From contig CAIYTD010000029.1 in the NCBI GenBank assembly GCA_903928955.1, positions 1 through 26,645 on the forward strand: a stretch of 26,645 bases of DNA, in the 5' to 3' direction. Every line of letters starts with the position of its first letter. The stretch's first letter is position 1. This DNA comes from Oligoflexia bacterium (GTDB lineage: Bacteria > Bdellovibrionota > UBA1018). Position numbers and translations under genes: made by a program. This document shows, piece after piece, positions 15,551 through 23,376 of this stretch. The notes beneath the pieces were generated by a model that saw nothing but the letters and a program-made list of their open reading frames with translations, was not told the origin of the DNA and ran no database searches.

Positions 15551-16495
15551 ATGAATCTATTTAATAGTACGATTTTCATTTGCATCACTCTGGGTGGGCT
15601 TGGTTGCGGTCAAAAACCCCCTAATACCAGAGAAGCCGCTGAAATAGGGGATAGCCTTAGTTTATTAGAATCTGACCTCAATGCATTATCCTCGTTAAAT
15701 GAAAAAGGACCACGCGCTTACGATGCCTCTTCTAATGGACGTTTCTATCAAATTTTTGGTGGATACAGTGGAAAAAACGTAAGAGATTTTATTAATGAAC
15801 GAATTCAATATTATTTTAAAGCAAGTGATGGCTACTCCCTATCCCCACCTGACCAGAAAATAATCCATCGCAATTGGATCTATAAGGGGCTTGAATCAAT
15901 AGACGATACAAACGTATTAGCATTCAATTTTGGAACTCAAATCTGGATTCAAGGACTATTAGATAGAACAACCTACACCGTTACTTTAGACAAGGGACAA
16001 GTAGTGCCTGCAACTTCATCCCGTGTCGGAATAGTTGGCTTAACTGCTCGCTATGTAAAATACCTCCCTAAAAATGATAACAGCTCCACCGAAATACCCA
16101 TTGAATTCCGCCAAAGCACTATTATCCATGAAGCCCGTCACTCCGACTGCACTGACGGAATTACTGAAAGCGATTTAAACAGAATCAGACAAGCTCAGTC
16201 CTATTCTGAATTTATACATAATTCACATGCTAGAAAATGTGGACATTTTCACTCTCCTTGCGAGACTGGAGACTTAAAAGGGCTTCTTGCCTGCGACCTA
16301 GACCCTTGGGGTTCCTACGGCATTCAAATGATTTTCTTAGAAGGTGTAATCAATAATATAAAACCAGGAGCGGCAGCGTGGCAAATACTAAACGCTAAAA
16401 TATTGGACAACAAAAGTCGGGTTCAATTTGGCTACTTGAGAATGATTTATAGCCAAGCACATCACCCTAATATGAACAGCTCAGGTTTGAGATAA
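15551..16495 (+). CDS. Secreted hypothetical protein with HEARH motif (probable lipoprotein)
   Basis: The product is 314 residues. The N-terminus is hydrophobic and ends LGGLGC-G, so Cys19 may be lipidated, although the lipobox is not ideal. The central part has TIIHEARHSDCTDG with an HExxH-like zinc-peptidase motif (HEARH, 193-197). It is followed by a Cys/His-rich segment (HARKCGHFHSPC, then LLACDLDPWGSYG). I believe related HEARHSDC proteins of unknown function occur in Bdellovibrio-like bacteria, but this is memory, not a search. A zinc-dependent peptidase acting in the periplasm is plausible and untested. The ATG has no Shine-Dalgarno sequence; a weak TTTACT/TAGCAT pair lies upstream. 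It is followed after four bases by another hypothetical gene. Confidence 0.7.
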   Translation: MNLFNSTIFICITLGGLGCGQKPPNTREAAEIGDSLSLLESDLNALSSLNEKGPRAYDASSNGRFYQIFGGYSGKNVRDFINERIQYYFKASDGYSLSPPDQKIIHRNWIYKGLESIDDTNVLAFNFGTQIWIQGLLDRTTYTVTLDKGQVVPATSSRVGIVGLTARYVKYLPKNDNSSTEIPIEFRQSTIIHEARHSDCTDGITESDLNRIRQAQSYSEFIHNSHARKCGHFHSPCETGDLKGLLACDLDPWGSYGIQMIFLEGVINNIKPGAAAWQILNAKILDNKSRVQFGYLRMIYSQAHHPNMNSSGLR

Positions 16496-16499
16496 TCCC

Positions 16500-17009
16500 A
16501 TGAAATGGAAAAACTCTGTCCTCCTAGCCATCGGCATACTTTCTCTCACTCCACTTTATTTCTTTACTCCAACAACGAAAAAAGAAAATAGCACAATAAT
16601 AAAAACCAGCGTTTTCCAAACTCAAGTCATCCTTCCCACACAAATAAATAAAGAAAATAAAAATCTACCCCAAAAACTCACACCTCCATCCGTAGATCAA
16701 ATCCGACAAGAAGTAGCTAGTGATCCTCACTCTACCCCAATCTCAATTCTGAATTTTGCAGCAAAACTAGGACCAAAAATGGAACAAGCACTTGAGACAG
16801 AAGAAACAGCTCTCGTATTTTTTGAGGAACTAAAAAAATGTACTCTCAACTCTACCCTTCCTGTTTCGATTCAGGCCATCTGTCTCAGTAACGTTCAAAT
16901 TCTAACCGAAACCTATCCCATATTGGAAGATCAGATGAATATCATCAAAGAGCAAGCGAGCGCAGAATCCGTTCGACTGATTGACCCGCTCTTTTTTGAA
17001 GAGGAATAG
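16500..17009 (+). CDS. Hypothetical membrane-anchored protein
   Basis: This 169-residue protein has a single N-terminal hydrophobic segment (residues about 6-22, SVLLAIGILSLTPLYFF), then a Lys/Asn/Thr-rich linker and a mostly helical acidic domain with a Cys pair (KKCTLNS and AICLSN). It probably sits in the inner membrane facing the periplasm, or is secreted. It starts four bases after the HEARH protein stop, so the two are likely co-transcribed and may act together. I do not recognise the family. It ends 32 bases before the converging thyA. Confidence 0.65.
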   Translation: MKWKNSVLLAIGILSLTPLYFFTPTTKKENSTIIKTSVFQTQVILPTQINKENKNLPQKLTPPSVDQIRQEVASDPHSTPISILNFAAKLGPKMEQALETEETALVFFEELKKCTLNSTLPVSIQAICLSNVQILTETYPILEDQMNIIKEQASAESVRLIDPLFFEEE

Positions 17010-17041
17010 CCGAGTGGCTGAGGATCACAGAACTGATATCA

Positions 17042-17872
17042 CTACACTGCAATCGGCGCAGCAATATGCGGATGAGGATCGTAACCTACAATCTCAAAAT
17101 CCTCGAATTTGTAATCGAAGATCGAGCCCGGTTTACGCTTGAGCATTAGTTTTGGAAGTGGTCTTGGCCCCCGAGTAAGCTGCAATTTTGCTTGCTCAAT
17201 GTGATTCTTATAGAGATGCAGATCTCCCATTGAAAGAATGACTTCACCTACATCAAATCCGCACTGTTGGGCCACCATGTGAGTAAGAAAAGCGACACTG
17301 GCCGTATTATAGGGATTTCCGAGAAATAAATCATTAGATCTTATATATAAAAGACAAGAAAGTTTATTATTAGCTACATAGAATTGATAAAGCAAATGAC
17401 AAGGAGGAAGCGCCATTCTTCCTTCAGCCACATTTTCCCAAGGCTTCTTATTTTCATCGGGTAAGTAAGCAACGTTCCATGCATGGAACAAATGTCTTCT
17501 ACTATCTGGACGTTTCTTTAGACCTTCAATCAAGTTAGCAATCTGATCAATATGCCCACCCTTGCCATCTGGCCAAAAGCGCCATTGATAGCCATAAATG
17601 GGGCCAAGCTCAGAGTTTAATGCCCATTCGTCCCAAATCTTCACTCCGTTTTCCTGGAGATACTTGGTATTCGTGTCACCTTTTAGAAACCAGAGAAGCT
17701 CATGCAAAATAGACCGAGTGTGAAGCTTCTTGGTAGTTAACAAAGGGAACCCGTCTGCTAAATTATATCGAAGCTGTCGCCCAAAAACGGATAATGTACC
17801 TGTCCCTGTACGATCAGTCTTTTCAATTCCATTTTTTAAAACATCATCTAACAAATCTAAATATGCTTTCAT
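17042..17872 (-). CDS. thyA: Thymidylate synthase
   Basis: The enzyme makes dTMP from dUMP using methylene-tetrahydrofolate. The product is 276 residues, close to the usual 264, and looks intact. NGIEKTDRTGTGTLSVFG and GVKIWDEWA form the N-terminal part. RRHLFHAWNV (125-134), LPPCHLLYQF with the nucleophile Cys158, RSNDLFLGNPYN (dUMP binding) and GDLHLYKNH follow, and it ends DPHPHIAAPIAV. AGAGGA lies a few bases before the ATG and is shared with the end of the coiled-coil frame upstream. A second, truncated thyA copy lies behind it. Confidence 0.97.
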   Translation of the reverse strand: MKAYLDLLDDVLKNGIEKTDRTGTGTLSVFGRQLRYNLADGFPLLTTKKLHTRSILHELLWFLKGDTNTKYLQENGVKIWDEWALNSELGPIYGYQWRFWPDGKGGHIDQIANLIEGLKKRPDSRRHLFHAWNVAYLPDENKKPWENVAEGRMALPPCHLLYQFYVANNKLSCLLYIRSNDLFLGNPYNTASVAFLTHMVAQQCGFDVGEVILSMGDLHLYKNHIEQAKLQLTRGPRPLPKLMLKRKPGSIFDYKFEDFEIVGYDPHPHIAAPIAV

Positions 17873-17874
17873 AA

Positions 17875-18090
17875 TTATCCTCTTAATATTGAGATATGTA
17901 ACGGGTTATTATTTCTATGCTCGCCTATTGATTTTTTCTGAGCGTCGAATTTTTCTTTTAGAAGTTCATTTGTAACTTTTAAAGTCTCTATTTCAGCTTC
18001 ATGTGCTAACGCCTTATGAAACCACTTTGCTGCTTCTTCTCGACTGAGATCTAATTTTTTCTTTAGATCGTCGATTGTGCAAATCGTTTT
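17875..18090 (-). pseudogene. Headless coiled-coil reading frame fused behind thyA'
   Basis: About 70 codons read as a charged helical coiled coil (TIDDLKKKLDLSREEAAKW, HEAEIETLKVTNELLKEKF, then NNNPLHISILRG and a stop). Codon use looks like a real gene. No ATG, GTG or TTG suits this frame at the left border; the frame is open further up to 18192, but there it is a shifted shadow of thyA'. The stop at 17875-17877 is two bases from the thyA ATG. It is probably the surviving 3' end of a gene whose 5' part was lost when it was joined to the thyA remnant. The original function is unknown. Confidence 0.5.
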
Positions 18091-18371
18091 CAGCAGGATA
18101 AAAGCTCCCCCTCTGGAGTTGCCCACTCGTCCCAAATTTTGACACCGTTTTCTTTCAGATATTGGATGTTCGTCTCGCCCTTCAAGAACCACAGAAGTTC
18201 ATGAAGAATCGATTTAATATGAAGTTTTTTTGTTGTTAGTAGTGGAAATCCTTCTGAAAGATCATATCGTATTTGTCTACCAAAAACAGAAAGCGTTCCT
18301 GTTCCTGTCCGATCAGTTTTTTCGACTCCATTCTTTAAAACATCCTCAAGTAGGTTCAGATACTGCCTCAT
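18090..18371 (-). pseudogene. Truncated second thymidylate synthase gene (5' third only)
   Basis: The frame gives 93 residues, of which the first 84 match the N-terminus of the complete ThyA next door at 69 of 84 positions (counted by hand). After GVKIWDEWA it continues TPEGELLSC and stops, whereas a true ThyA would go on into GP-YG-QWR. The catalytic Cys and all dUMP-binding motifs are absent, so it cannot be active. The sequence differs enough from the intact copy (for example MRQYLNLLEDV against MKAYLDLLDDV) that it is an old paralogue or a copy from another strain, not a fresh duplication. The break joins it to the coiled-coil frame. Confidence 0.88.
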
Positions 18372-18498
18372 CTTATTCTCTTTTCCTAAAGCATTCTCTT
18401 GCTTGAAGCACTCAACTTACACCAAATGCAGTCAACAAAAAACTCCCCATCTTGACACAAAGGTTCCACGCGTGAAATGGTTCAGTAGAGGGTTTACT

Positions 18499-19395
18499 AT
18501 GAAAACACAATGGATTCGCCTAATTCAGCTGCTCGGTATCAACACCTCTCTCTATGCAGTCGTACAGTGCTTCCTAGGCGCATGCCTTGCAGCAAACCTA
18601 GAAGCCCCCATGAATTCCTCAACCCCAGAAACCATTCAGCACCTCGTCCTCGTTGTTCTGGAAAACACACCCTTCGACGAAGCGCTTCAGCAGCCTTTTT
18701 TAAAACAACTCTCGAGCAAGGGAGCGCTTCTAACAAATTACTCTGCTGTTTCTCACCCCTCTTATCCGAACTATGTTGCAATGATTTCTGGAAGTACCCA
18801 AGGGATACCTGACGATATCGATATAGTTATCCGCGCCAAACATCTCGGAGACCTGCTAGAAGCAAAAGGAAAAGATTGGCGAGTTTATGCAGAGAACTTC
18901 CCGGGAAACTGTTTTAGAGGAATTGTATCTGGGCCCTACGCAAAAAGACATGTCCCCTTCCTCAGCTTTAAAAATGTTTTTCAGAATCGCAATCGATGCA
19001 AGAAAATCACCTCTGCTAAGAACTTCACACAAGACATACACAAACCCAATTTCCCAGAATTTGCTCTTTATATTCCAAACGTAAAAAATGACGGCCATGA
19101 TACGGGAGTTGCCTATGCCGATAAATGGCTGGCGAAAGTTTTTGGAAACCTATTATCAGATCCATCACTCACCGAACATACTCTTTTCGTAATCACATTC
19201 GATGAGGATAACGGTCTCGATAATAATCGCGTCTATACGCTTTTCTATGGAGCAGGCGTTCAACCAGGGGCTACCTCTAAAACTCAATACAATCATTATA
19301 GTTTATTGAAAACAATAGAAACCATTTTTAAGCTCGACAGCCTAGGTCAACTCGACGAACCTGCATTTCCTATCTCGGGCATTTGGAAAAATTAA
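18499..19395 (+). CDS. Secreted phosphoesterase family protein (acid phosphatase/phospholipase C-like)
   Basis: The product is 298 residues from the ATG at 18499, which has GAGGG seven bases upstream. An open frame from 18403 adds 32 residues without a ribosome site and would bury the signal peptide. The N-terminus (WIRLIQLLGINTSLYAVV, then CFLGACLA) looks like a signal sequence. The body matches the phosphoesterase family PF04185: LVVLENTPFDEAL, SHPSYPNYVAMISGS, NDGHDTGVAYADKWL and TFDEDNG, with metal-binding Asp, Glu and His in the usual places. Substrates in this family include phospholipids and phosphate monoesters; which one applies here is not visible. Its stop overlaps the broken ndh gene tail to tail. 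Confidence 0.83.
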   Translation: MKTQWIRLIQLLGINTSLYAVVQCFLGACLAANLEAPMNSSTPETIQHLVLVVLENTPFDEALQQPFLKQLSSKGALLTNYSAVSHPSYPNYVAMISGSTQGIPDDIDIVIRAKHLGDLLEAKGKDWRVYAENFPGNCFRGIVSGPYAKRHVPFLSFKNVFQNRNRCKKITSAKNFTQDIHKPNFPEFALYIPNVKNDGHDTGVAYADKWLAKVFGNLLSDPSLTEHTLFVITFDEDNGLDNNRVYTLFYGAGVQPGATSKTQYNHYSLLKTIETIFKLDSLGQLDEPAFPISGIWKN

Positions 19396-20590
19396 TCAGG
19401 CGAGTTGGGCCTAGAATCGTCCATTGTAATTAATCGAGCTCCTCGTTGAAACGTCAAATAGGCCCACGCCCATTGAATCAAAACAAGAACTCGATTTCTA
19501 AATCCAATTAAATAATAAATATGGACCAAAATCCAGGCAAACCAAGCTACTGTTCCAGCCAAGTGAATGCGCCCTAATTCAGCTATTGCAAATGATCTCC
19601 CCACTGTCGCTAAATTACCTTTATCTTGGTACTGAAAAGATGGAACTGGAGTTGCCCCCTTAAGCTTTTGATGAATCACTTTTGCAACATATTCGCCACG
19701 GAAGCTACACCAGGAAGTGGCACTCCATTCTGAATCAATGCCGCTGTATCTCCAATCAGTCGCCCTGCTCGATCCATATCCGCCTTCAACCATTTTCCCG
19801 CTGGCGATGCAATCACGCCTGCGCACCAAATTACCGTTTTTGCAAAAAATCGAGTTCCAGAGACGATTACACCCTCTGAATCTACATGTTCAACACGAGA
19901 ATGAGTTTTCAATTCCACTCCCAAATCAACAAGCTTTTTCTGAGCCCGGACAGCAAGGTCAAGTGGAAATTGAAAGAGAATTTGAGGTCCTGCCTCAATC
20001 AAAGTAATTCGAGTCAACCGTGGATCAATCTGCCTAAAATCAGACTTCAGAGCCTGATGTGCCAACTCGGCTATCGATCCAGCCATCTCTACTCCAGTAG
20101 GACCACCTCCAATCAAAATGAAAGACAACAGTGCTTGGCGCTTCTGATAATCCGTTTCCATTTCAGCTTCTTCGAATGCTATTAAAATTCTTTTTCGAAT
20201 TTCAATAGCATCTGCAATTGACTTTAAGCCAGGAGCATAATGCTCCCATGCATCATTTCCAAAATAGCTATGATAGGAACCTGTAGCAATAATTAGATAG
20301 TCATAGTGTATTGCTCTATTCTGAGTTAAAACATGCTTTTTCTGCACGTCAATACCAATAACTTCATCCATCATCACTTGGGTATTTTCCTGCCCTCTCA
20401 AAACAGAACGAATAGGAGTAGCTATATCAGCAGGCGATAATCCTGCAGTTGCAACCTGGTACAAAAGCGGCTGAAAAAGATGGTGATTTTTTCGATCAAT
20501 CAAAAGGATTTCAGCAGAAGTATGACGAAATGCCTTTGCGACAGTCAATCCTGCAAAGCCACCACCAACGAATACGATTCGAGGTTTCAT
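19392..20590 (-). pseudogene. ndh: Type II NADH:quinone oxidoreductase, broken by two deletions
   Basis: The 5' frame (20590 to about 19700) has the FAD motif GGGFAGLTVAKAF, HHLFQPLLYQVATAGLS and the NADH motif LIGGGPTGVEMAGSIAEL, all as in NDH-2. After DRAGRL it jumps directly to IGDTAALIQNG at 19751-19759. In intact NDH-2 about 18 residues lie between these blocks, so an in-frame deletion is likely. Shortly after PLPGVASV (near 19693-19703) the frame breaks, and the sequence continues in another frame with GEYVAKVIHQ, DKGNLATVGR and the C-terminal membrane-binding region HIYYLIGFRNRVLVL. About four residues of the usual AMQQG block are missing there. The gene is therefore probably non-functional unless these are assembly errors. 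Confidence 0.83.
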
Positions 20591-20625
20591 ATTTCTCAGT
20601 CTATATCAAAGAGACAGCCTGGACG

Positions 20626-20654
20626 GTTAAGAATCTGTTTGGTATTATTTCGAA
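20626..20654 (+). promoter_or_regulatory. Promoter for the M42-like peptidase gene, probably leaderless
   Basis: TGGACG, 17 bases and TATTAT lie directly upstream; the TATTAT matches the -10 consensus at five of six bases. It ends six bases before the ATG at 20655, so the transcript would start at the start codon. No Shine-Dalgarno sequence is present. Confidence 0.45.
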
Positions 20655-21845
20655 ATGAAAATCACGCGAAGCATGCTCCTTCATAAAATTCTTTCTCAGC
20701 CCACTGCTCCCTTTCGTGAACAACATGTCATTGCATGCGTCATCCAAGAACTAAAAAAGGCTACAATTCCTTATTTTCTAGATCCCATCGGAAATCTAGT
20801 CATCGGAGTAAGTTCCCGAACAGAATACTTGAGACTCACTCAAAAACAAACTCCTGAGCCTCTCCGTATTTTTATTGCCCATATGGACCATCCCGGATTT
20901 CATGGAGTTCAATGGAAATCAAATAAAGAGCTCGAGGTTCAATGGCACGGCGGATCACCTACCCGCCACCTCGAAGGAGCAAAAGTTTGGATTGCAAATC
21001 AAATGGGTTGGTTTGGATCTGGAGAAATGAACACTATTCAACTCCATCCTTCTGGAAAAGCACTCAGCTCAGCAAGGGTGCGCCTAACGGAAAAAGTCAC
21101 TCCCCAGTTTTCGAAAAGTTCCATCTTACCTGATAGTCTCTTTGGCGGTTTCCGCTTTAGATCGCCTGTTTGGACAGAAGGGGATCTTATTTATACAAAA
21201 GCTGCTGACGACCTGGTCGGGGTATTTGCTATCCTATCAGTAGCATTAGATCACTACGCATCTAGAAAACGAAAGTACCCCTTCCCCTTTTTGGGACTTC
21301 TCACCCGCGCTGAAGAAGTAGGATTCATTGGTGCCATGAGTCATTTTGAATTGGGATGGTTAAAAAAATCAAAACGACTTCTCCTTTGTATCAGCATAGA
21401 AACCTCTAGAACCCTGGCAGGAGCAGAGATTGGCAAAGGAGTGGTCGTACGCCTCGGAGACAAATTTACAGTATTTGATCCAGGAGCACTTCGAGTTTTT
21501 TCAGATATTGCCGAGTCGATTCTGCCAGGTCAACATCAACGCAGAATAATGGATGGTGGAACTTGCGAAGCCACAGCAACTACTATTTATGGACTTCCCA
21601 GCATCGGAATTTCTGTCCCGCTAGGAAATTATCACAATCAAAGTTTGGAAGGAGGTCCTGATTCGACTGCTGCGCTTGGACCTGCCCCTGAATTTGTTCA
21701 CTCTCAGGACCTCATCGGACTCATTCAACTCTGCCACGCCCTACTAAAACCTCAGCTACCCTGGACAAACCCTTGGAAAAATAAAGTAAAAGAATTAAAA
21801 AAAAACCTACTTTACTATCGTCCCTTTTTGCGATCAGGAATCTAA
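20655..21845 (+). CDS. M42-like metallo-aminopeptidase
   Basis: The product is 396 residues. Metal-binding motifs of the M42/co-catalytic di-metal peptidases are present: AHMDHPGFHG (first His ligand), KAADDLVGVFA (bridging Asp), TRAEEVGFIGA (catalytic Glu plus ligand), SIETSRTLAG and, near the C-terminus, SVPLGNYHNQ (last His). M42 enzymes are usually 330-360 residues and act as tetrahedral dodecamers on free peptides in the cytosol. There is no signal peptide. The usual Asp in the ligand position of SIET is replaced by Glu, which also occurs in the superfamily. A YihY family gene follows after six bases, so the pair is likely one operon. Confidence 0.78.
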   Translation: MKITRSMLLHKILSQPTAPFREQHVIACVIQELKKATIPYFLDPIGNLVIGVSSRTEYLRLTQKQTPEPLRIFIAHMDHPGFHGVQWKSNKELEVQWHGGSPTRHLEGAKVWIANQMGWFGSGEMNTIQLHPSGKALSSARVRLTEKVTPQFSKSSILPDSLFGGFRFRSPVWTEGDLIYTKAADDLVGVFAILSVALDHYASRKRKYPFPFLGLLTRAEEVGFIGAMSHFELGWLKKSKRLLLCISIETSRTLAGAEIGKGVVVRLGDKFTVFDPGALRVFSDIAESILPGQHQRRIMDGGTCEATATTIYGLPSIGISVPLGNYHNQSLEGGPDSTAALGPAPEFVHSQDLIGLIQLCHALLKPQLPWTNPWKNKVKELKKNLLYYRPFLRSGI

Positions 21846-21851
21846 TGCATC

Positions 21852-22637
21852 ATGAGAAAAATTTTAAAAGTCGTTTTAGATACTCGAAATCAAATAGTAG
21901 AAGCCCAGCTTTTCATGGTTGCCTCAAGCCTAGCGTATACAACACTCCTCTCCTTGATACCCTTACTTGCAGTCAGTTTTGCTATTTTCCAAGCTTTCGG
22001 AGGAATGGAAAAACTCTATTCCATCATCGAACCTCTCATTTTAGCTAATCTTGCGCACGGTGCAAGCGAAGAAGTCATCGCGACTCTCCATGGAATGATT
22101 GACCACGCTCACGCAGGGGCAGTGGGAGCAGGAGGACTCATGGGTTTAATTTTCACCAGTATGAGCATGCTCTCAAGTGCAGAAAAAGCCATTAATCAAG
22201 TTTGGAAAACAAAATTAACCAGAAGCTATTTTCAAAGAATTTCTTGTTATTGGCTCTTTATCACGCTCGGTCCACTTGCACTTTCCATTGCAGTAGGTGC
22301 TGCAACTTCCTATAGTTTTCCTATCACAAAACTCTTTCCCTCAGGAACAGGACTTTTTATCATCGCAATTGGATTATTTTTTTTAATATATAAATGGGTT
22401 CCTCAAACTGAGGTCAAATCGAAGTATGCACTTTTCTCTTCAATAACTACAGCTTGTTTTTGGAATTTAGCAGCTTTTGGATATTCAATTTATACTAAAA
22501 GTGTTCTCACAAACTATAAAATATACGGAAGTCTTGGTGCTATTCCAATTGTTATGCTTTGGATCTACATTAATTGGATTATTATTCTATGTGGAGCAGC
22601 CCTCACTGCAGCATTACAAAAGAAAGAACAAAAATGA
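21852..22637 (+). CDS. YihY/BrkB-family inner membrane protein
   Basis: The product is 261 residues with about six hydrophobic segments (roughly 25-50, 95-115, 135-158, 165-182, 195-215 and 232-252). ASSLAYTTLLSLIPLLAVSFAIF near the N-terminus and YGSLGAIPIVMLWIYINWI near the C-terminus are family hallmarks. The family was once called RNase BN, but that activity belongs to another protein; a role in envelope transport or integrity is suspected but not established. AGGA 12 bases upstream could serve as a ribosome site. It follows the peptidase gene closely. Confidence 0.88.
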   Translation: MRKILKVVLDTRNQIVEAQLFMVASSLAYTTLLSLIPLLAVSFAIFQAFGGMEKLYSIIEPLILANLAHGASEEVIATLHGMIDHAHAGAVGAGGLMGLIFTSMSMLSSAEKAINQVWKTKLTRSYFQRISCYWLFITLGPLALSIAVGAATSYSFPITKLFPSGTGLFIIAIGLFFLIYKWVPQTEVKSKYALFSSITTACFWNLAAFGYSIYTKSVLTNYKIYGSLGAIPIVMLWIYINWIIILCGAALTAALQKKEQK

Positions 22638-22752
22638 AAATTACCCCGGTCTCGCATTCAACCCGCACATCAAAGTTGCTATGATTTATTTTTACCTCTC
22701 GAAATCAAGACACATGTTTTTTAAAAAAACCTAGGGAAATAACATATTAAAA

Positions 22753-22830
22753 TGGTCGGGGCGGCGAGATTCGAACTCACGACCCTCTGCTCCCAAAGCA
22801 GATGCGCTAGCCAGGCTGCGCTACGCCCCG
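22753..22830 (-). tRNA. tRNA-Pro (anticodon UGG)
   Basis: The minus strand folds into a full cloverleaf: acceptor CGGGGCG paired with CGCCCCG, D-arm GCGC/GCGC, anticodon stem CTGC/GCAG with loop TTTGGGA (anticodon TGG), and T-arm GTGAG-TTCGAAT-CTCGC. The discriminator A is at 22756 and the CCA end is encoded at 22753-22755. Confidence 0.97.
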
Positions 22831-22844
22831 ATCCAAGAAAGGGC

Positions 22845-22873
22845 ATACTATCGAAGACTCGGCAATCAGTCAA
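22845..22873 (-). promoter_or_regulatory. sigma70-type promoter of tRNA-Pro
   Basis: On the minus strand TTGACT (22868-22873) and TAGTAT (22845-22850) are separated by exactly 17 bases, with ten of twelve consensus positions met. Transcription would start about seven bases before the tRNA 5' end. Confidence 0.7.
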
Positions 22874-22923
22874 ACGATAAACTACGCAGTGCACCGAAGA
22901 AGTCCATTTCGTTTGCCCAGTCA

Positions 22924-22951
22924 GGGTACAGCTGACAATGTTTCAGTACCC
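22924..22951. other. Hairpin in the leader region of the 101-residue gene
   Basis: GGGTA and CTGA (22924-22935, with a CAG bulge) pair with TCAG and TACCC at 22943-22951 around CAATGTT. It lies between the tRNA promoter and the small gene starting at 23023. Its role is unknown and it may be accidental. The rest of 22874-23022 holds nothing else I can name. Confidence 0.3.
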
Positions 22952-23022
22952 GCTTGAATATCTTTAAGTTCCTGAGTAAGTTCAAAAGATGCCTAGATCA
23001 ACAAAGAACTGAGGTTAGCTGA

Positions 23023-23328
23023 ATGGATGAGAATAATAACCCCAAGCCAAGCGGCTTAAGCATGCTTGACTCTCCTATCCAGAAAGGAGACTGCACAGTG
23101 CATGTATTCCAGTTCGATCGAGAAAAATACATCCACCTCATGAAATCAAAAGGAATCACTGCAGCACTCACACAGCTTCATACCGATACTATTCGGTGGG
23201 AATATGAAGCCTTCGAAGGAGAAAAAGGGTATCAACCTGATATGTGGAATGCTCTACAAGAAGTCAGAAATTTTTCACGAGAACTTTGGGAAATTTCTTT
23301 GGACAATTTAGAATCGGGACCCCATTAA
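23023..23328 (+). CDS. Small hypothetical protein
   Basis: The product is 101 residues, acidic and soluble, with no signal peptide or membrane segment. GAGGT lies about nine bases before the ATG, supporting expression. The sequence (KGDCTVHVFQFDREKYIHL, DTIRWEYEAFEGEKGYQP, LQEVRNFSREL) looks like a compact alpha/beta fold. I do not recognise its family. It converges on the FliG-C-like gene, and a strong hairpin lies between them. Confidence 0.65.
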   Translation: MDENNNPKPSGLSMLDSPIQKGDCTVHVFQFDREKYIHLMKSKGITAALTQLHTDTIRWEYEAFEGEKGYQPDMWNALQEVRNFSRELWEISLDNLESGPH

Positions 23329-23331
23329 ACA

Positions 23332-23362
23332 AATGGGACTGGGCAAGATGCCTAGTCCCATT
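23332..23362. terminator. Strong 14-bp hairpin between convergent genes
   Basis: AATGGGACTGGGCA (23332-23345) pairs with TGCCTAGTCCCATT (23349-23362) at all 14 positions, one being G-T, around a 3-base loop. It starts four bases after the stop at 23328 and lies 15 bases before the stop of the facing gene at 23377. No T-run follows at once, so it may act as a bidirectional terminator or as an mRNA 3' end stabiliser. Confidence 0.65.
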
Positions 23363-23376
23363 CTGATTCAGATTCT

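Noticed and set aside
18091..18192. Start of the coiled-coil frame at 18192
   Set aside because: This part is the shifted frame of the thyA remnant, so the residues before about 18090 are not a real N-terminus.
18452..18480. TTGACA at 18452 as phosphoesterase promoter
   Set aside because: No acceptable -10 box lies 16-18 bases downstream (AAATGG or neighbours).
22477..22734. 85-codon frame at the end of the YihY gene
   Set aside because: Most of it overlaps the conserved YihY C-terminus in another frame; the non-overlapping tail is A/T-rich intergenic sequence.
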